Assembly: GCA_013214985.1 (NCBI GenBank)
Contig: JABSRY010000172.1
Span: 1 to 5,799, forward strand
Length of the DNA stretch: 5,799 bases
Reading direction: 5' to 3'
Source of the DNA: Hyphomicrobiales bacterium
GTDB lineage: Bacteria > Pseudomonadota > Alphaproteobacteria > Rhizobiales > OSC116
Of the stretch, positions 5,772 through 5,799 are shown in pieces; position 1 is the stretch's first letter, and each line of letters starts with the position of its first letter. Below the pieces are notes generated by a model. That model searched no databases, was not told the origin of the DNA, and saw only the letters and a program-made list of their open reading frames with translations. Both the position numbers and the translations under genes were made by a program.

Positions 5772-5799
5772 GGAGAGTATCAACTCATTTGTTTTATTT

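Noticed and set aside
1..5799. Novel defence, mobile or CRISPR system
   Set aside because: No repeat array, transposase, integrase, nuclease, toxin or terminal inverted repeats are visible; all genes fit one sugar-use operon.

Overview
This window looks like an AT-rich alphaproteobacterial chromosome segment. GC is roughly 40% by eye. The transporter and regulator resemble families common in Rhizobiales and Rhodobacterales, but the exact lineage cannot be fixed from this sequence. Every supportable gene lies on the minus strand. Read right to left they form one tightly packed catabolic operon.

Layout in transcription order: (1) a leader at about 5676-5799 with candidate promoter elements and a perfect 19-bp palindrome matching the FCD-type GntR operator pattern; (2) an FCD-family GntR regulator (5675-4950); (3) an enolase-superfamily, mandelate-racemase-type sugar-acid dehydratase (4943-3735); (4) a CUT2-type sugar ABC transporter made of a periplasmic binding protein (3704-2724), a permease (2700-1684) and a single-domain ATPase (1681-950); (5) a short-chain dehydrogenase/reductase (941-198); (6) a short ORF (195-13) whose first ~20 codons resemble the N-terminus of an aldose 1-epimerase and then lose that resemblance, followed by hairpins that may end the transcript. 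Gene gaps are 2 to 30 nt, so co-transcription is very likely.

Inferred function: import of a monosaccharide or sugar derivative, oxidation by the SDR, and dehydration of the resulting aldonate to a 2-keto-3-deoxy acid. A sugar-acid-responsive FCD repressor would control this through the palindrome upstream of its own gene. A lactonase and a kinase or aldolase, which such a pathway normally needs, are absent from the window. The substrate cannot be named from sequence alone.

I see no CRISPR array, RNA gene, insertion sequence, phage or defence module. The window is a fairly ordinary carbohydrate-use operon. Its most interesting points are the probable autoregulatory operator, the unassigned dehydratase with an all-Glu metal site, and the truncated epimerase-like tail.
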